This document shows positions 50,303 through 58,324 of a DNA stretch of 64,000 nucleotides, one piece after another; within the stretch, counting starts at the first letter, position 1, and each line of letters opens with the position of its first letter. The DNA is from an uncultured Stenotrophomonas sp. (GTDB taxonomy: Bacteria; Pseudomonadota; Gammaproteobacteria; Xanthomonadales; Xanthomonadaceae). Made by a program: the position numbers and the translations under genes. The notes below the pieces were generated by a model. It had not been told where the DNA came from. It saw only the letters and a program-made list of their open reading frames with translations, and did no database searches. The stretch lies in the NCBI GenBank assembly GCA_913775725.1, contig CAJYNG010000008.1, positions 1-64,000 of the forward strand. The letters are read 5' to 3'.

Positions 50303-51204
50303 ACAGGCGCGCTATCAAACCACCCGCGCAGGAAATCAATCAGTTGCCGTACCTTCGGTGAGGGCTGTGTGCTGTGTGGGTAGACCGCGTAAACGCTCTG
50401 CTGCGGGAAGCGGTGCTGACGCAGTACCGGTCGCAGCCGGTCCTGGGCCAGGTCGTCTTCGATCAGCCAGCGTGGCAGCACGGTCACGCCGGCACCGGCC
50501 ACGGCGAAGGCGCGCAGGCTGCTGGCGCCATCCACGCGCACCACCGCGTTGCCGGGGTTGGTGGCGAACAGGGCATCGCTGCCATCCGGTGCCACCACCG
50601 GCACGTCGGCCAGGCGTGGGTAGCCCAGGCGGGGCAGGGAACCCAGCTGCACGGGGTCATCGGCAGCATCGGCAGAGGGCAGGCGTGCCAGCAGGGACGG
50701 AGCCGCTACCGCGCACAGTGGATGGCGTTCCAGTTCGCTGGCATGCAGCCCAGAGTCCGGCAGGCGGCCGAGGCGGATCGCCAGGTCGAAGCGTTCGGGA
50801 ATCAGGTCGGCCGGTACCGGTGACGTCGACAGGTGCAGTTGCAGGGCCGGGTGCCGTGCACGGAACGCCTCCAGCGCCGGGATCAATCGCAGCTGTGCGT
50901 ACTCCGGTGTGGTGGTCACGCGCAGCGTGCCCTGCAGTTGGTGCTGGTCGCGGCGCGCGGCATCGATGGCCGCCTGCGCGGCATCCAGTGCCTGCACACA
51001 GTGCTGCAGGAACTGTTCGCCGGCCTCGGTCAGCCGCAGGTGGCGGGTACTGCGCAGCAGCAGCGTCACGCCGAGCTCCTGTTCCAGCCGCTTCAGGTTG
51101 AAGCTGACCACCGCGCGGCTCAGGCCGAGGCGATCGGCGGCGGCGGTCAGGCTGCCGGCCTCGACCACGGCGCGGAAGATATCGAAGCGATCGAGGCTGA
51201 CCAT
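50299..51204 (-). CDS. LysR-family regulator of the adjacent MFS gene
   Basis: 301 residues. HTH 1-62 ('FDIFRAVVEAGSLTAAADRLGLSRAVVSFNLKRLEQELGV'), effector domain 90-298. It is divergent from the MFS gene and has a perfect operator between them. The stop codon lies within a SMAG repeat, so the C-terminal residues 'DSAPV' border the insertion of that repeat. It probably represses or activates the exporter in response to a small molecule that the exporter removes. Confidence 0.9.
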   Translation of the reverse strand: MVSLDRFDIFRAVVEAGSLTAAADRLGLSRAVVSFNLKRLEQELGVTLLLRSTRHLRLTEAGEQFLQHCVQALDAAQAAIDAARRDQHQLQGTLRVTTTPEYAQLRLIPALEAFRARHPALQLHLSTSPVPADLIPERFDLAIRLGRLPDSGLHASELERHPLCAVAAPSLLARLPSADAADDPVQLGSLPRLGYPRLADVPVVAPDGSDALFATNPGNAVVRVDGASSLRAFAVAGAGVTVLPRWLIEDDLAQDRLRPVLRQHRFPQQSVYAVYPHSTQPSPKVRQLIDFLRGWFDSAPV

Positions 51205-51214
51205 GGCGGTCCAT

Positions 51215-51233
51215 TGTCAAAACAGATTTGACA
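51215..51233. promoter_or_regulatory. LysR operator between regulator and MFS gene
   Basis: TGTCAAA-ACAGA-TTTGACA, perfect 7-bp arms around 5 bp, ten bp upstream of the LysR ATG. Fits the T-N11-A rule and autoregulation. Confidence 0.75.
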
Positions 51234-51309
51234 GTGTTGCAGCTGGCGTCGTGTTTTTCCAACAAGGCCCGCACTGCATGCTGGCAGCTTCTCCGCTGGA
51301 GCGCCGCCG

Positions 51310-52671
51310 ATGCCGTCCCCCCGCCTGCGCCATGAGGCGATCTTCCTGCTGGTGTTCGCCCTGGATCTGGTCAACATGTTCATCGCCACGGTGGCCTATC
51401 CGGCATTGGTGGCGGAACTACACGCTGATGTCGGTACCCTGTCCTGGGTTGGCACCGCCTACATGCTGGGCCTGAGCGTGGTGATTCCGCTGGCGCCGTG
51501 GCTGGCTGCGCGCTGTGGCGAGCGTCGCCTGCTGCTGGTGGCGTTGCTGTTGTTCGCGGTTGCCGCTGTGCTGGCCGGCGCTGCACCGGGTATCGGCTGG
51601 CTGCTGGGCTGGCGCCTGCTGCAGGGGCTGGCCGGCGGCCTGCTGATTCCAGTGGCGCAGGCCGCGGCCTACCGCCAGTGCACGCCCGAGCAGCGTGGCG
51701 AGTTGACCCGGCGCATCCTGCTGGTGGCGCTGCTGGTGCCGGCACTGGCGCCCGCGTTGGGCGGGCTGCTGGTGCAGTGGTTGTCCTGGCGCGGCGTGCT
51801 CTGGGCCAGCCTGCCCTTGGCGGTGGTGGCGATCGGGTTGGTGCTGGCCTGGATGCCGGCCGATGGCGCGCGCAGTGCGCCGCGCCTGCAGGCCTATGCG
51901 CTGTCCACCGCGATGCTGGCGCTGGGCGCGCTGCTGCTGGCGCTGACCTGGCTGGGCGAGTCCGGACACCGCAGCGCAGGTGCCGTATTGCTGCTGGTCG
52001 CGCTGCTGCTGGCGGCGGCCCACCTGCGGCACGCACGTCGGCAGGCGCAGCCACTGCTGCGCTGGTCGCTGCTGTCCCATCGCGGGCTGCGGCTGGCGAT
52101 GCTGATCTATCTGGCCGTACCCGGTGTATTCATCGGCAGCCAGCTGGTCAGTACCCTGCAGCTGCACCAGGCCGGTTACAGCGCGGCACGCATCGGTGGG
52201 TTGATGCTGCCGTGGGCGCTGGCCTCGGCCATTGCGATCACCGCCAGCAAGCGCTTGCTGGCCCGTTTCGGCGCAACCAGGGTGTTGCGTGCGGGCATGG
52301 TTCTGCAGGCCAGCGGCTTGCTGTTGATGGCGCTGCTGCCGCAGCCGGCCTTCGCGTTGGCCGCGCTGTTGTTCGCGCTGATGGGCGCCGGTGGCAGCCT
52401 GTGCAGCAGCACGGCACAGACGCTGGCCTTCCATGGCGTGGAGGGTGAAGCGCTGGGCGATGCCAGTGCCCTCTGGAACCTCAACCGCCAGCTCAGTTTC
52501 TGTCTTGGTACCGCCGCCATTGCGCTGCTGCTGGCATTGGCCATGCAATGGCTGCCGGCAAACGCCACGCGCGTGGCGCTGGGGCTGGCCGCCGTACTGA
52601 CTCTGCTGCCGATGGCATTGCTGCATCGGCCGCAATCGATCTCTCTTTCCCAACCCGAGACAATGCAATGA
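51310..52671 (+). CDS. MFS drug/solute exporter (DHA2/EmrB-like)
   Basis: 453 residues with 13-14 TM helices. Motif A variant 'LAPWLAARCGERRLLLVALLLFAVAAVLAGAAP' and motif C-like 'LLVPALAPALGGLLVQWLSWRGVLW' are typical of the drug:proton antiporter family 2. It has no membrane-fusion partner gene here, so it likely moves substrate across the inner membrane only. Controlled by the divergent LysR; overlaps the next gene by 4 bp. Confidence 0.88.
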   Translation: MPSPRLRHEAIFLLVFALDLVNMFIATVAYPALVAELHADVGTLSWVGTAYMLGLSVVIPLAPWLAARCGERRLLLVALLLFAVAAVLAGAAPGIGWLLGWRLLQGLAGGLLIPVAQAAAYRQCTPEQRGELTRRILLVALLVPALAPALGGLLVQWLSWRGVLWASLPLAVVAIGLVLAWMPADGARSAPRLQAYALSTAMLALGALLLALTWLGESGHRSAGAVLLLVALLLAAAHLRHARRQAQPLLRWSLLSHRGLRLAMLIYLAVPGVFIGSQLVSTLQLHQAGYSAARIGGLMLPWALASAIAITASKRLLARFGATRVLRAGMVLQASGLLLMALLPQPAFALAALLFALMGAGGSLCSSTAQTLAFHGVEGEALGDASALWNLNRQLSFCLGTAAIALLLALAMQWLPANATRVALGLAAVLTLLPMALLHRPQSISLSQPETMQ

Positions 52672-53054
52672 CGATGACCGCAGAGAACGAGTTCCATGAT
52701 CTGATCGCCAAGCTGCAGGCTTGGTTCCGTGCGGAAGCAGCCGCCAGTACGCTGGATGCGCTGATGGATCATTTCTGCACCGACTTCAGCATGGTCGGTA
52801 TTGCTGGGCAGCGCCTGGACCGCGAAGCCCTGGCCAGCATGTTCGCTGGCGGCCATGGTGCCCGCCCGGGCTTGCGTATCGAAATCGATGCCCTGCAGTT
52901 CATTGCGGTGGCGGCACCGTTGGCGATGCTGCGCTACCGTGAAGGGCAGGGCGTTGCTGAAGGTGGGATGGCCTGGCGTGAAGCACTGGCCGTGCTGCGG
53001 CAGGAAGACGGCCGTTGGCGTTGGCTGGCGTTGCATGAAGTAACGGCAGCCTGA
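52668..53054 (+). CDS. NTF2-like (SnoaL/DUF4440-type) protein
   Basis: 128 residues. 'NEFHDLIAKLQAWFRAEAAASTLDALMDHFCTDFSMVGIAGQRLDREALASMFAGG' then 'RYREGQGVAEGGMAWREALAVLRQEDGRWRWLALHE' are the helix and sheet parts of one NTF2-like domain. Translationally coupled to the MFS gene (ATGA overlap), so it may bind or alter the compound that the exporter handles. Function not known. Confidence 0.8.
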   Translation: MTMTAENEFHDLIAKLQAWFRAEAAASTLDALMDHFCTDFSMVGIAGQRLDREALASMFAGGHGARPGLRIEIDALQFIAVAAPLAMLRYREGQGVAEGGMAWREALAVLRQEDGRWRWLALHEVTAA

Positions 53055-53059
53055 TGTTG

Positions 53060-53133
53060 GAGAGCCGAGCCCAGGCTCGGCTGCTCTTCGGGGAGGTTGC
53101 GGTGGCCCCAGCCGAGCGTAGGCTCGGCTCTAC
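53060..53133. repeat. SMAG-type palindrome pair
   Basis: GAGAGCCGAGCCCAGGCTCG... (53060-53083) faces GCCGAGCGTAGGCTCGGCTC... (53111-53133), directly after the NTF2-like gene. Confidence 0.85.
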
Positions 53134-53276
53134 AACGGCCAGATGGATGCGTGCCCGTCGGGCAGCACATGTGCCATCAGTCCTGCCTGCATCCGCCGCA
53201 GAATGCAAAGCCCGCCCACACTTCACGGCGCAGGGCAGGAGTAGGCTTGAGACTTTCCTGCCGGGAGGGGTTGTCC

Positions 53277-55187
53277 ATGCGTGTGCGTGCCGTCGCTGTA
53301 GCCATTGCCCTTTGCCTGTCCAGCACCGTGCTGGCCGCCGATACCCCGCCGATGACCCCGGACATCAGCGGCAAGCCCTTCGTTGCACCGGATGTCGGCC
53401 GCGACTACGACAAGCGCGTGGTGATGGTGCCGATGCGTGATGGCACCAAGCTGTATACGGTGATCGTGGTGCCCAAGGGCGCCCGCAACGCACCGATCCT
53501 GCTGACCCGCACGCCTTACGACGCTGCCGGTCGCGCCAGCCGCAGTGATTCGCCGCGCATGCGCGACCTGCTGCCGCAGGGCGACGAGGTGTTTGTCGAC
53601 GGCGGTTACATCCGCGTGTTCCAGGATATCCGTGGCAAGTACGGCTCCGAAGGCGATTACGTGATGACCCGGCCGATGCGCGGGCCGTTGAACAACACCA
53701 AGGTGGACCACTCCACCGACGCCTGGGACACCATCGACTGGCTGGTGAAGAACGTACCGGAGAGCAACGGCAAGGTCGGCATGCTTGGCTCGTCGTACGA
53801 GGGCTTCACCGTGGTGATGGCGCTGACCGACCCGCATCCGGCACTGAAGGTGGCTGCGCCGCAGAGCCCGATGGTCGATGGCTGGATGGGCGACGACTGG
53901 CTCAATTACGGTGCGTTCCGCCAGGTCAACTTCAACTATTTCGCGATGCAGACCGAGAAGCGCGGCAAGGGCACGCCGCTGCCCAGCCTCGGCTACGACG
54001 ACTACAGCACGTTCCTGCGCATCGGTTCGGCCGGCGACTACGCACGCTTCACCGGCGTGGACCAGCTGACCTGGTGGAAGAAGCTGGTCGAGCACCCGGC
54101 CTATGACGGCTTCTGGCAGGGCCAGGCGCTAGACGCGGTGATGGCGAAAACACCGTTGAAGGTGCCGACCATGTGGCTGCAGGGCCTGTGGGACCAGGAG
54201 GACATGTGGGGTGCCAACCATGCCTACCAGGCGATGGAAGGGCGCGATAGTGGCAACAACCGCAACTACCTGGTGATGGGCCCGTGGCGGCACAGCCAGG
54301 TGAACTATAGCGGCAGCGAGCTGGGCGCGCTGAAGTTCGATGGCGATACCGCGCTGCAGTTCCGCCGCGATGTGCTCAAGCCGTTCTTCGACCAGTATCT
54401 GGTGGACGGAGCGCCAAAGGCCGATACGCCGCCGGTGCTGATCTACAACACCGGCGAAAACCACTGGGACCGCTTGAAGGGTTGGCCGCGCAGCTGTGAC
54501 AAGAGTTGCACCGCCAGCAGCAAGCCGCTGTACCTGCGGGCCGGCGGCAAGCTGGCATTCCAAGCGCCGGCGGCGGGCGAGGGCGACTTCGAGGAATACG
54601 TTTCCGATCCGGCCAAGCCGGTGCCATTCGTGCCGCGCCCGGTCCGCTTCGGCGACCGCGACATGTGGACCACCTGGCTGGTCAAGGACCAGCGCTTTGT
54701 CGATGGCCGCCCGGACGTGCTGACCTTCATCACCGAACCGTTGACCGCGCCGCTGCGCATTGGTGGCGCACCGGCGGTGCACCTGCAGGCCTCGACCAGT
54801 GGCACCGACAGCGACTGGGTGGTGAAGCTGATCGACGTGTATCCGGACCAGGAAGCGTCGACGCCGGAAATGGGGGGCTACGAGTTGCCGGTGTCGCTGG
54901 CGATCTTCCGTGGCCGCTACCGCGAGAGCTTCAGCGATCCGAAGCCGCTGGCGGCGAACCAGGTGCTGCCGTACCGCTTCGATCTGCCCAACGCCAACCA
55001 CACCTTCCAGAAGGGGCACCGCGTGATGGTGCAGGTGCAGTCGAGCCTGTTCCCGCTGTATGACCGCAATCCGCAGACCTACGTGCCGAACATCTACCTG
55101 GCCAAGCCGGGCGATTACCAGAAGGCTACGCAGCGGGTCTGGCACAGCGCCGCGCAGGCCAGCTACATCGATCTGCCGGTGTATTGA
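53277..55187 (+). CDS. Exported S15/CocE-type hydrolase, alpha-amino-acid ester hydrolase-like
   Basis: 636 residues from ATG 53277, behind GGGAGGGG, with a signal peptide cut near residue 21 (VLAADT). Alpha/beta-hydrolase core with the GxSYxG nucleophile Ser173 ('GMLGSSYEGFTVVMALTDPHPALK'), later Asp in 'LQGLWDQEDMWG' and His in 'MGPWRHSQVNYSG'. The C-terminal jelly-roll follows from about 440. This is the architecture of xanthomonad alpha-amino-acid ester hydrolases, which act on esters and beta-lactam side chains. The acidic carboxylate cluster that reads the amino group can not be checked by eye. Confidence 0.9.
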   Translation: MRVRAVAVAIALCLSSTVLAADTPPMTPDISGKPFVAPDVGRDYDKRVVMVPMRDGTKLYTVIVVPKGARNAPILLTRTPYDAAGRASRSDSPRMRDLLPQGDEVFVDGGYIRVFQDIRGKYGSEGDYVMTRPMRGPLNNTKVDHSTDAWDTIDWLVKNVPESNGKVGMLGSSYEGFTVVMALTDPHPALKVAAPQSPMVDGWMGDDWLNYGAFRQVNFNYFAMQTEKRGKGTPLPSLGYDDYSTFLRIGSAGDYARFTGVDQLTWWKKLVEHPAYDGFWQGQALDAVMAKTPLKVPTMWLQGLWDQEDMWGANHAYQAMEGRDSGNNRNYLVMGPWRHSQVNYSGSELGALKFDGDTALQFRRDVLKPFFDQYLVDGAPKADTPPVLIYNTGENHWDRLKGWPRSCDKSCTASSKPLYLRAGGKLAFQAPAAGEGDFEEYVSDPAKPVPFVPRPVRFGDRDMWTTWLVKDQRFVDGRPDVLTFITEPLTAPLRIGGAPAVHLQASTSGTDSDWVVKLIDVYPDQEASTPEMGGYELPVSLAIFRGRYRESFSDPKPLAANQVLPYRFDLPNANHTFQKGHRVMVQVQSSLFPLYDRNPQTYVPNIYLAKPGDYQKATQRVWHSAAQASYIDLPVY

Positions 55188-55228
55188 GATTGGTGAGGTA
55201 CGCCGGGTGCGCGATGCCCGGCGAGTGC

Positions 55229-55341
55229 GGTAGTGCCGGCCGCTGGCCGGCATCCGCGATGGCGTAAGAGCGTGTCGACCAAGGTCGACACCTACCAAGG
55301 CTGGGCCATGGCATGCCGATCGACCAAGGTCGACACCCACC
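55229..55341. repeat. Mixed REP palindromes
   Basis: GCCGGCCGCTGGCCGGC at 55235-55251, TGTCGACCAAGGTCGACA at 55273-55290 and TCGACCAAGGTCGA at 55320-55333, all between convergent genes. Confidence 0.8.
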
Positions 55342-55354
55342 AGGGCCCGGGCCT

Positions 55355-56308
55355 TCAGCCCACCTTCGATGGGCCCGTGCGCCAGCGGCTGGGTACCAGG
55401 CCGAAACGCTTGCGGAACGCGGCGGCGAAGTTGCTGGGATGGCGGTAGCCGCTGGCGGCGGCTGCCTGTTCAACCGTCCAGCCGTCCTCGCGCAGTCCCT
55501 GTTCGGCGTGGCGCATGCGCTGCTCGTGCAGGTAGTCGAATACCGAGCAGCCGTACTGCTGGGCGAAGTGGCGGCGCAGCGAGCTGGGGCTCATGCAGGC
55601 CAGCTGGGCCAGTTCGACCAGGCTGTGGGCATGGCTGGGATCATCGTGCAGATAGGCGCGCACACGCTCCAGCCGCTCGCGCTGGCCCGCGCGCAGCGTA
55701 CGCACATGGTCGGTCTGCAGATCTTCGGCCTTCAGGCCAACGGCCAGCAGCTGCAGGGCCACGCCTTCGCGCCACAACGCGTCGATGCCGTCCTCCCATG
55801 GGCTGTCGAACAACTGGCCCAGCACCGGCAGCAGGGTATGCGGAATGGCCCAGTGGCGGCATTCCAGGTGGGTGTTGAGCGCGGTCTCCAGCTGCGGCAG
55901 ATGGAACAGATCCGGATCGATCTGGCCGGGCACCATGACGCTGACGCCGCGCATGCGCGTTTCGCCGGGATGCGCACCGGTCATCTCGACCTGCTCGCGG
56001 TGGTGCGCGGTCATCGCCGTGCCAGCGCGCAGGGTGAAACCAGCGCGTCGCGGAATGCGCACATCAACCTCGCCCTGCAGCATCACGCGGATGGCCAGGC
56101 CGGGACTCTGCTGGGCCGTGGCGACATAAGGAAAGCGATTATGGACGTCGGAGGCGATCAGGCTCATGCCACCGCGCAGGAACTGCTCGTTGACCTCGCC
56201 ATGGCCGGCCCACTGGTCGTCGCGCAGGTGTTCCGGATCGGCGCGGTAATCGAAGCCATGGCGGTGGCCGAAGCGGCGGTAATCAGCAAAAGTGAAATAT
56301 CGGGACAT
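55355..56308 (-). CDS. AraC-family regulator, PchR-like
   Basis: 317 residues. The N-terminal sensor (1-200; 'LRGGMSLIASDVHNRFPYVATAQQSPGLAIRVMLQGEVDVRI') is of the type found in PchR-like siderophore regulators. The C-terminal AraC HTH pair is at 210-312 ('AHSLVELAQLACMSPSSLRRHFAQQYGCSVFDYLHEQRMRHAEQGLREDGWTVEQAAAASGYRHPSNFAAAFRKRFG'). No siderophore gene is adjacent. The gene faces the SDR gene over a 449-bp gap. Confidence 0.87.
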   Translation of the reverse strand: MSRYFTFADYRRFGHRHGFDYRADPEHLRDDQWAGHGEVNEQFLRGGMSLIASDVHNRFPYVATAQQSPGLAIRVMLQGEVDVRIPRRAGFTLRAGTAMTAHHREQVEMTGAHPGETRMRGVSVMVPGQIDPDLFHLPQLETALNTHLECRHWAIPHTLLPVLGQLFDSPWEDGIDALWREGVALQLLAVGLKAEDLQTDHVRTLRAGQRERLERVRAYLHDDPSHAHSLVELAQLACMSPSSLRRHFAQQYGCSVFDYLHEQRMRHAEQGLREDGWTVEQAAAASGYRHPSNFAAAFRKRFGLVPSRWRTGPSKVG

Positions 56309-56757
56309 CGCTCGGCACGTGCTTTGGAGGTGGACGCTGGCATTACCTCGCCCACGCGCTCTGCAACGCAGATGCAGATCCGATCGTTACCCGCGCAGGC
56401 ATGCTGGGAAGCAGTGGCGTGGGGACTCTGGATGGCTGGGGGAAATGCCAGGTTGAATTGAATGTGTCGAAGAAACTGGAAACGTTTCCCATTGTCGCCT
56501 CGATTCGCGCGCTTTTGATTTCAATTTGGTCAAAACGATTGACGATTACGGCCAAAGTGAAAATGCCGCCGAACATACGCCGGCGTTTTGCATTCATATC
56601 CGTACGCAATTCCATACATCAACTTGAGTTGAGGTTTCATGGCTGGAACGATCGCTCGTAGACGCGATGTCAGTCAGGCCATCACAGGCGCGCGCGTAGG
56701 GTGGGGCGGTTGGCTGTTGCAGGCCACTTTGATTCCCCCCACTGATGGAGAACGCAG
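56309..56757. promoter_or_regulatory. Long divergent control region with LacI-type palindrome
   Basis: Low-GC stretch between the AraC and SDR genes. GGAAACGTTTCC (56478-56489) is a perfect 12-bp palindrome of the LacI/GalR operator type. ATCAACTTGAGTTGAG (56621-56636) is another dyad (TCAACT/AGTTGA). AT-rich promoter-like sequence (TTGATTTCAATTTGGTC, near 56515) lies between. No gene found; two short open frames have poor codon use. Confidence 0.55.
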
Positions 56758-57516
56758 ATGATTGACTATCAGCTCACCGGCAAGACCGCGATTGTGACCG
56801 GCGGCGTGTCCGGTATCGGCCTGGCCGTGGCGCAGACCCTGGCCGCGTCCGGTGCCCGTATTTCGGTCTGGGACCTCAAGCAGGATGCGGTGGATGCCAC
56901 CGTGGCGCAGTTGCGCAGCACCGGTGCACAGGCCATCGGCATCGCGCTGGACGTCACCGACGACGCGGCGGTGGAGGCGGCGGTGCTGCGCACGATCAAG
57001 GAACTCGACGGCCTGCATGTGGCGGTCAACAATGCCGGTATCGGTGGGCCGGCCGCCAGCAGCGGCGACTATCCGATCGATGGCTGGCAGCGCGTGATCG
57101 ACGTCAACCTCACCAGCGTGTTCCTGTGCCAGCGTGCGCAGATCCAGGCGATGCGCGCGGCCGGTACCGGCGGCAGCATCATCAACATGGCATCGATCCT
57201 GGGCCAGGTGGGCTATGCCGGTTCCACCGCCTATGTGGCGGCCAAGCACGGCGTGGTCGGGCTGACCCAGACCGCCGCTTGGGAACACGCGGCCGACGGT
57301 ATCCGTGTCAACGCGGTCGGCCCGGGCTTCATCAGCACGCCGCTGCTGGAAAAGATGGACCCGAAGGTGCGCGCCACGCTGGAAGGGCGGCACGCGCTGA
57401 AGCGGCTGGGCACGGCCGAGGAAGTGGCGGCGCTGGTGGCCTGGCTGGCCAGCGACGACGCCTCGTTCGCGACCGGCGCGTACTACGCCATCGACGGTGG
57501 CTATCTGGCGCAGTGA
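56758..57516 (+). CDS. SDR-family NAD(P)-dependent oxidoreductase
   Basis: 252 residues, classical SDR. Cofactor loop TGGVSGIG (14-21; 'AIVTGGVSGIGLAVAQTL'), NNAG at 90-93, catalytic Ser in 'NMASILGQ', Tyr-x-x-x-Lys in 'STAYVAAKHGVVGL' (Tyr158, Lys162 by approximate count) and C-terminal 'ATGAYYAIDGGYLAQ'. Asp after beta 2 ('VWDLKQDA') favours NAD. Good RBS (GGAGAACGC). Substrate unknown; relatives reduce or oxidise secondary alcohols. Confidence 0.92.
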   Translation: MIDYQLTGKTAIVTGGVSGIGLAVAQTLAASGARISVWDLKQDAVDATVAQLRSTGAQAIGIALDVTDDAAVEAAVLRTIKELDGLHVAVNNAGIGGPAASSGDYPIDGWQRVIDVNLTSVFLCQRAQIQAMRAAGTGGSIINMASILGQVGYAGSTAYVAAKHGVVGLTQTAAWEHAADGIRVNAVGPGFISTPLLEKMDPKVRATLEGRHALKRLGTAEEVAALVAWLASDDASFATGAYYAIDGGYLAQ

Positions 57517-57619
57517 TGCGGTGATCGCAGGCGACGGTGACGCCGGGCATGACCCGGTGCTACCGGGTGAACGCGCTGTGGTGCGGCCTTCACCGTTGTG
57601 CCACGGCTGCCGCGCGACG

Positions 57620-57638
57620 CTCCGGGAAAACCCCGGAG
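57620..57638 (+). promoter_or_regulatory. Hairpin covering the mgtC ribosome site
   Basis: CTCCGGG (57620-57626) and CCCGGAG (57632-57638), loop AAAAC. The only good Shine-Dalgarno, GGAG at 57635-57638, is 8 bp before the ATG and lies wholly in the stem, so start access would need opening of the hairpin. Confidence 0.6.
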
Positions 57639-57646
57639 CCTTTCCC

Positions 57647-58099
57647 ATGGAACTCACCCAGGATGTCTCGATCCTGCTGCGGGTGGCCGCAGCCATGTTG
57701 TTCGGCGGCGTGCTCGGCGTCGAGCGCGAGATGGGCAAGCACGCGGCCGGCCTGCGCACGCACATGCTGATCGCGGGGGCTGCGGCGTTGATCGTCGGCC
57801 TCGGCGATTCGGTGGCCGAACATTTCCAGCAGGAGCGCTACCGCGACCTGCTGCAGGTCGATCCGGTGCGCCTGATCGAAGCGGTGGTGGCCTGTGTCGG
57901 CTTCGTTGCCGCCGGCACCATCCTGCGTGGGTCTCGCGAGGATCAGGTCAGCGGCCTGACCACGGCCAGCTCGCTGATCATGGCCGCAGCGATCGGGATC
58001 GCCGTGGGTATCGGCAAATACGTGATTGCCATCGGGGTGAGCGTGCTGTGCGTGCTGGTGCTTGCGGTGATGCGGCGGTTGGAGAAGCGTATTTCGTAG
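57647..58099 (+). CDS. mgtC: MgtC/SapB-family membrane protein
   Basis: 150 residues from ATG 57647 (MELTQDVSILLRVAAAMLFGGVLGVEREMGKHAAGLRTHML). Four TM helices; 'GVEREMGKHAAGLRTHMLIAGAAALIV' and 'RLIEAVVACVGFVAAGTILRGSREDQVSGLTTASSLIMAAAIGIAVGIGKY' are the family signature. It is the short form without the C-terminal ACT-like domain. MgtC helps growth at low magnesium and in hosts. The start is sealed by a hairpin, which may make translation conditional. Confidence 0.92.
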   Translation: MELTQDVSILLRVAAAMLFGGVLGVEREMGKHAAGLRTHMLIAGAAALIVGLGDSVAEHFQQERYRDLLQVDPVRLIEAVVACVGFVAAGTILRGSREDQVSGLTTASSLIMAAAIGIAVGIGKYVIAIGVSVLCVLVLAVMRRLEKRIS

Positions 58100-58112
58100 G
58101 GAATCTCGAGTT

Positions 58113-58129
58113 GCCGGCCAGCGGCCGGC
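58113..58129. repeat. REP palindrome GCCGGCCAGCGGCCGGC
   Basis: 17 bp, between mgtC and the lactate operon; same type as at 32616 and 55235. Confidence 0.75.
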
Positions 58130-58147
58130 GCTACCAAGGCGGGTCTT

Positions 58148-58262
58148 AATGGTAAGACCAATATGGCATCTAGCCCTATGGTCTAATAGGCTCTTCGCCG
58201 GAGTGGCGGTTAAATCCGCTGCAAGTGGTCTGATCGAAATCATTATTGGTAGGACCAATAAT
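58148..58262 (+). promoter_or_regulatory. Lactate operon control region with two LldR-type operators
   Basis: O1 AATGGTAAGACCAAT (58148-58162) and O2 ATTATTGGT-AGG-ACCAATAAT (58242-58262, perfect arms) have the TGGT-N3-ACCA core of LldR/FadR-type sites. Centres are 97 bp apart (about nine turns), suited to looping. Half sites TGGTCT occur between them (58180, 58227). The promoter must lie in this interval, as in E. coli lldPRD. Confidence 0.8.
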
Positions 58263-58324
58263 CGGCAGCCATGGCGATCCACCGCCTGCGGTGGGGCACC
58301 TTCCGCATCCAGTCGAGAGTCTTC

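Noticed and set aside
56343-56661. Two overlapping short open frames in the AraC/SDR gap
   Set aside because: Codon use differs from all neighbours and they cross two operator-like palindromes.
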